Source: Elusimicrobiota bacterium (GTDB lineage Bacteria > Elusimicrobiota > Elusimicrobia > UBA1565 > UBA9628). Taken from it: a stretch of DNA of 11,520 nucleotides. The translations under genes were made by a program, and so were the position numbers. Below, piece by piece: positions 11,396 through 11,520 of this stretch. The notes below the pieces were generated by a model. The model did no database searches. It had not been told where the DNA came from and was given only the letters and a program-made list of their open reading frames with translations. Within the stretch, counting starts at the first letter, position 1, and every line of letters begins with the position of its first letter. The stretch spans positions 1 to 11,520 of the forward strand of contig JAMPYD010000031.1 of assembly GCA_023700845.1 (NCBI GenBank). The letters are read 5' to 3'.

Positions 11396-11520
11396 ACGAG
11401 CTCCCACCAGCGGCGCTTGCGCTCGTCGTGGGTGGGGAGGATCACGAGGCCCTGCGGGATCGCGAAGACCTTGCCGTCGTGGGAGTGCACGCGCTCGCGG
11501 AAGCCGGCGCGGGTGATCTC
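11392..11520 (-). CDS. Unidentified protein, C-terminal fragment
   Basis: The last 42 codons of a minus-strand gene that enters from the right edge. The visible part is basic and aromatic: Phe-Arg-Glu-Arg-Val-His-Ser-His-Asp-Gly-Lys-Val-Phe-Ala, then a hydrophobic Gly-Leu-Val-Ile-Leu-Pro, then a charged end with Trp-Trp-Glu-Leu-Val. The codons are strongly GC at third positions, as in neighbouring genes, which supports real coding. I do not recognise the family from this fragment. Its TAG stop is built from the same CTAG as the epimerase stop. Confidence 0.6.
   Translation of the reverse strand, partial: EITRAGFRERVHSHDGKVFAIPQGLVILPTHDERKRRWWELV

Overview
The window is an ordinary-looking stretch of chromosome from a Gram-negative-type bacterium. 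An outer-membrane barrel, a lipoprotein with a lipobox and several signal peptides point to a two-membrane envelope. Most of it is very GC-rich, but positions about 4400-7560 are clearly less so by eye. I cannot fix the taxon; a high-GC Elusimicrobiota-like lineage is my best guess, and this is inference only. There is no CRISPR array, insertion sequence, integrase or phage gene.

Layout: the tail of an RDD-family membrane protein (2-103); an unusual zinc-ribbon SDR oxidoreductase (108-1628); a small XRE regulator (1695-2096) convergent with a DAACS dicarboxylate symporter (3294-2089, minus). Divergent from the symporter come a Lys/Ala-tailed beta protein (3342) and a secreted Cys-repeat protein (3691). 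A lower-GC block follows: outer-membrane barrel (4581), PEGA lipoprotein (5281), VasI/TagO-like periplasmic protein (6074), and two small zinc-ribbon membrane proteins (6736, 7065). It ends at tRNA-Arg(UCU) (7558-7629). High-GC sequence resumes with a secreted trypsin-like protease (7654-9081), which converges on a minus-strand pair of a small membrane protein (9263-9078) and a secreted HEAT-like protein (10312-9260). Divergent from that pair is an L-Ala-D/L-Glu (dipeptide) epimerase (10349-11395), which converges on a partial gene running off the right edge.

The most striking feature is how the genes are bounded. Seven gene starts in the high-GC part have a TANNNT -10 hexamer 6-8 bases before the start codon (exactly 6 in five of them), usually as an extended -10 (TGN-TANNNT) with no visible -35 and no Shine-Dalgarno. 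This predicts leaderless mRNAs. The three genes at 4581, 5281 and 6074 in the lower-GC block instead have GGAG/GAGG ribosome binding sites. All three convergent junctions have no intergenic DNA, and at two of them one CTAG palindrome supplies both stop codons. The two divergent pairs are separated by only 47 and 36 bases that hold back-to-back -10 boxes.

Functionally this is mainly envelope biology and metabolism rather than one pathway. The epimerase fits peptidoglycan-peptide recycling and the symporter fits organic-acid uptake. The lower-GC block looks like a set of horizontally acquired cell-surface genes. I see no convincing new multi-gene defence or mobile system; the candidates for novelty are the gene-boundary architecture, the SDR with a missing Ser/Tyr pair, and the Cys-repeat protein.
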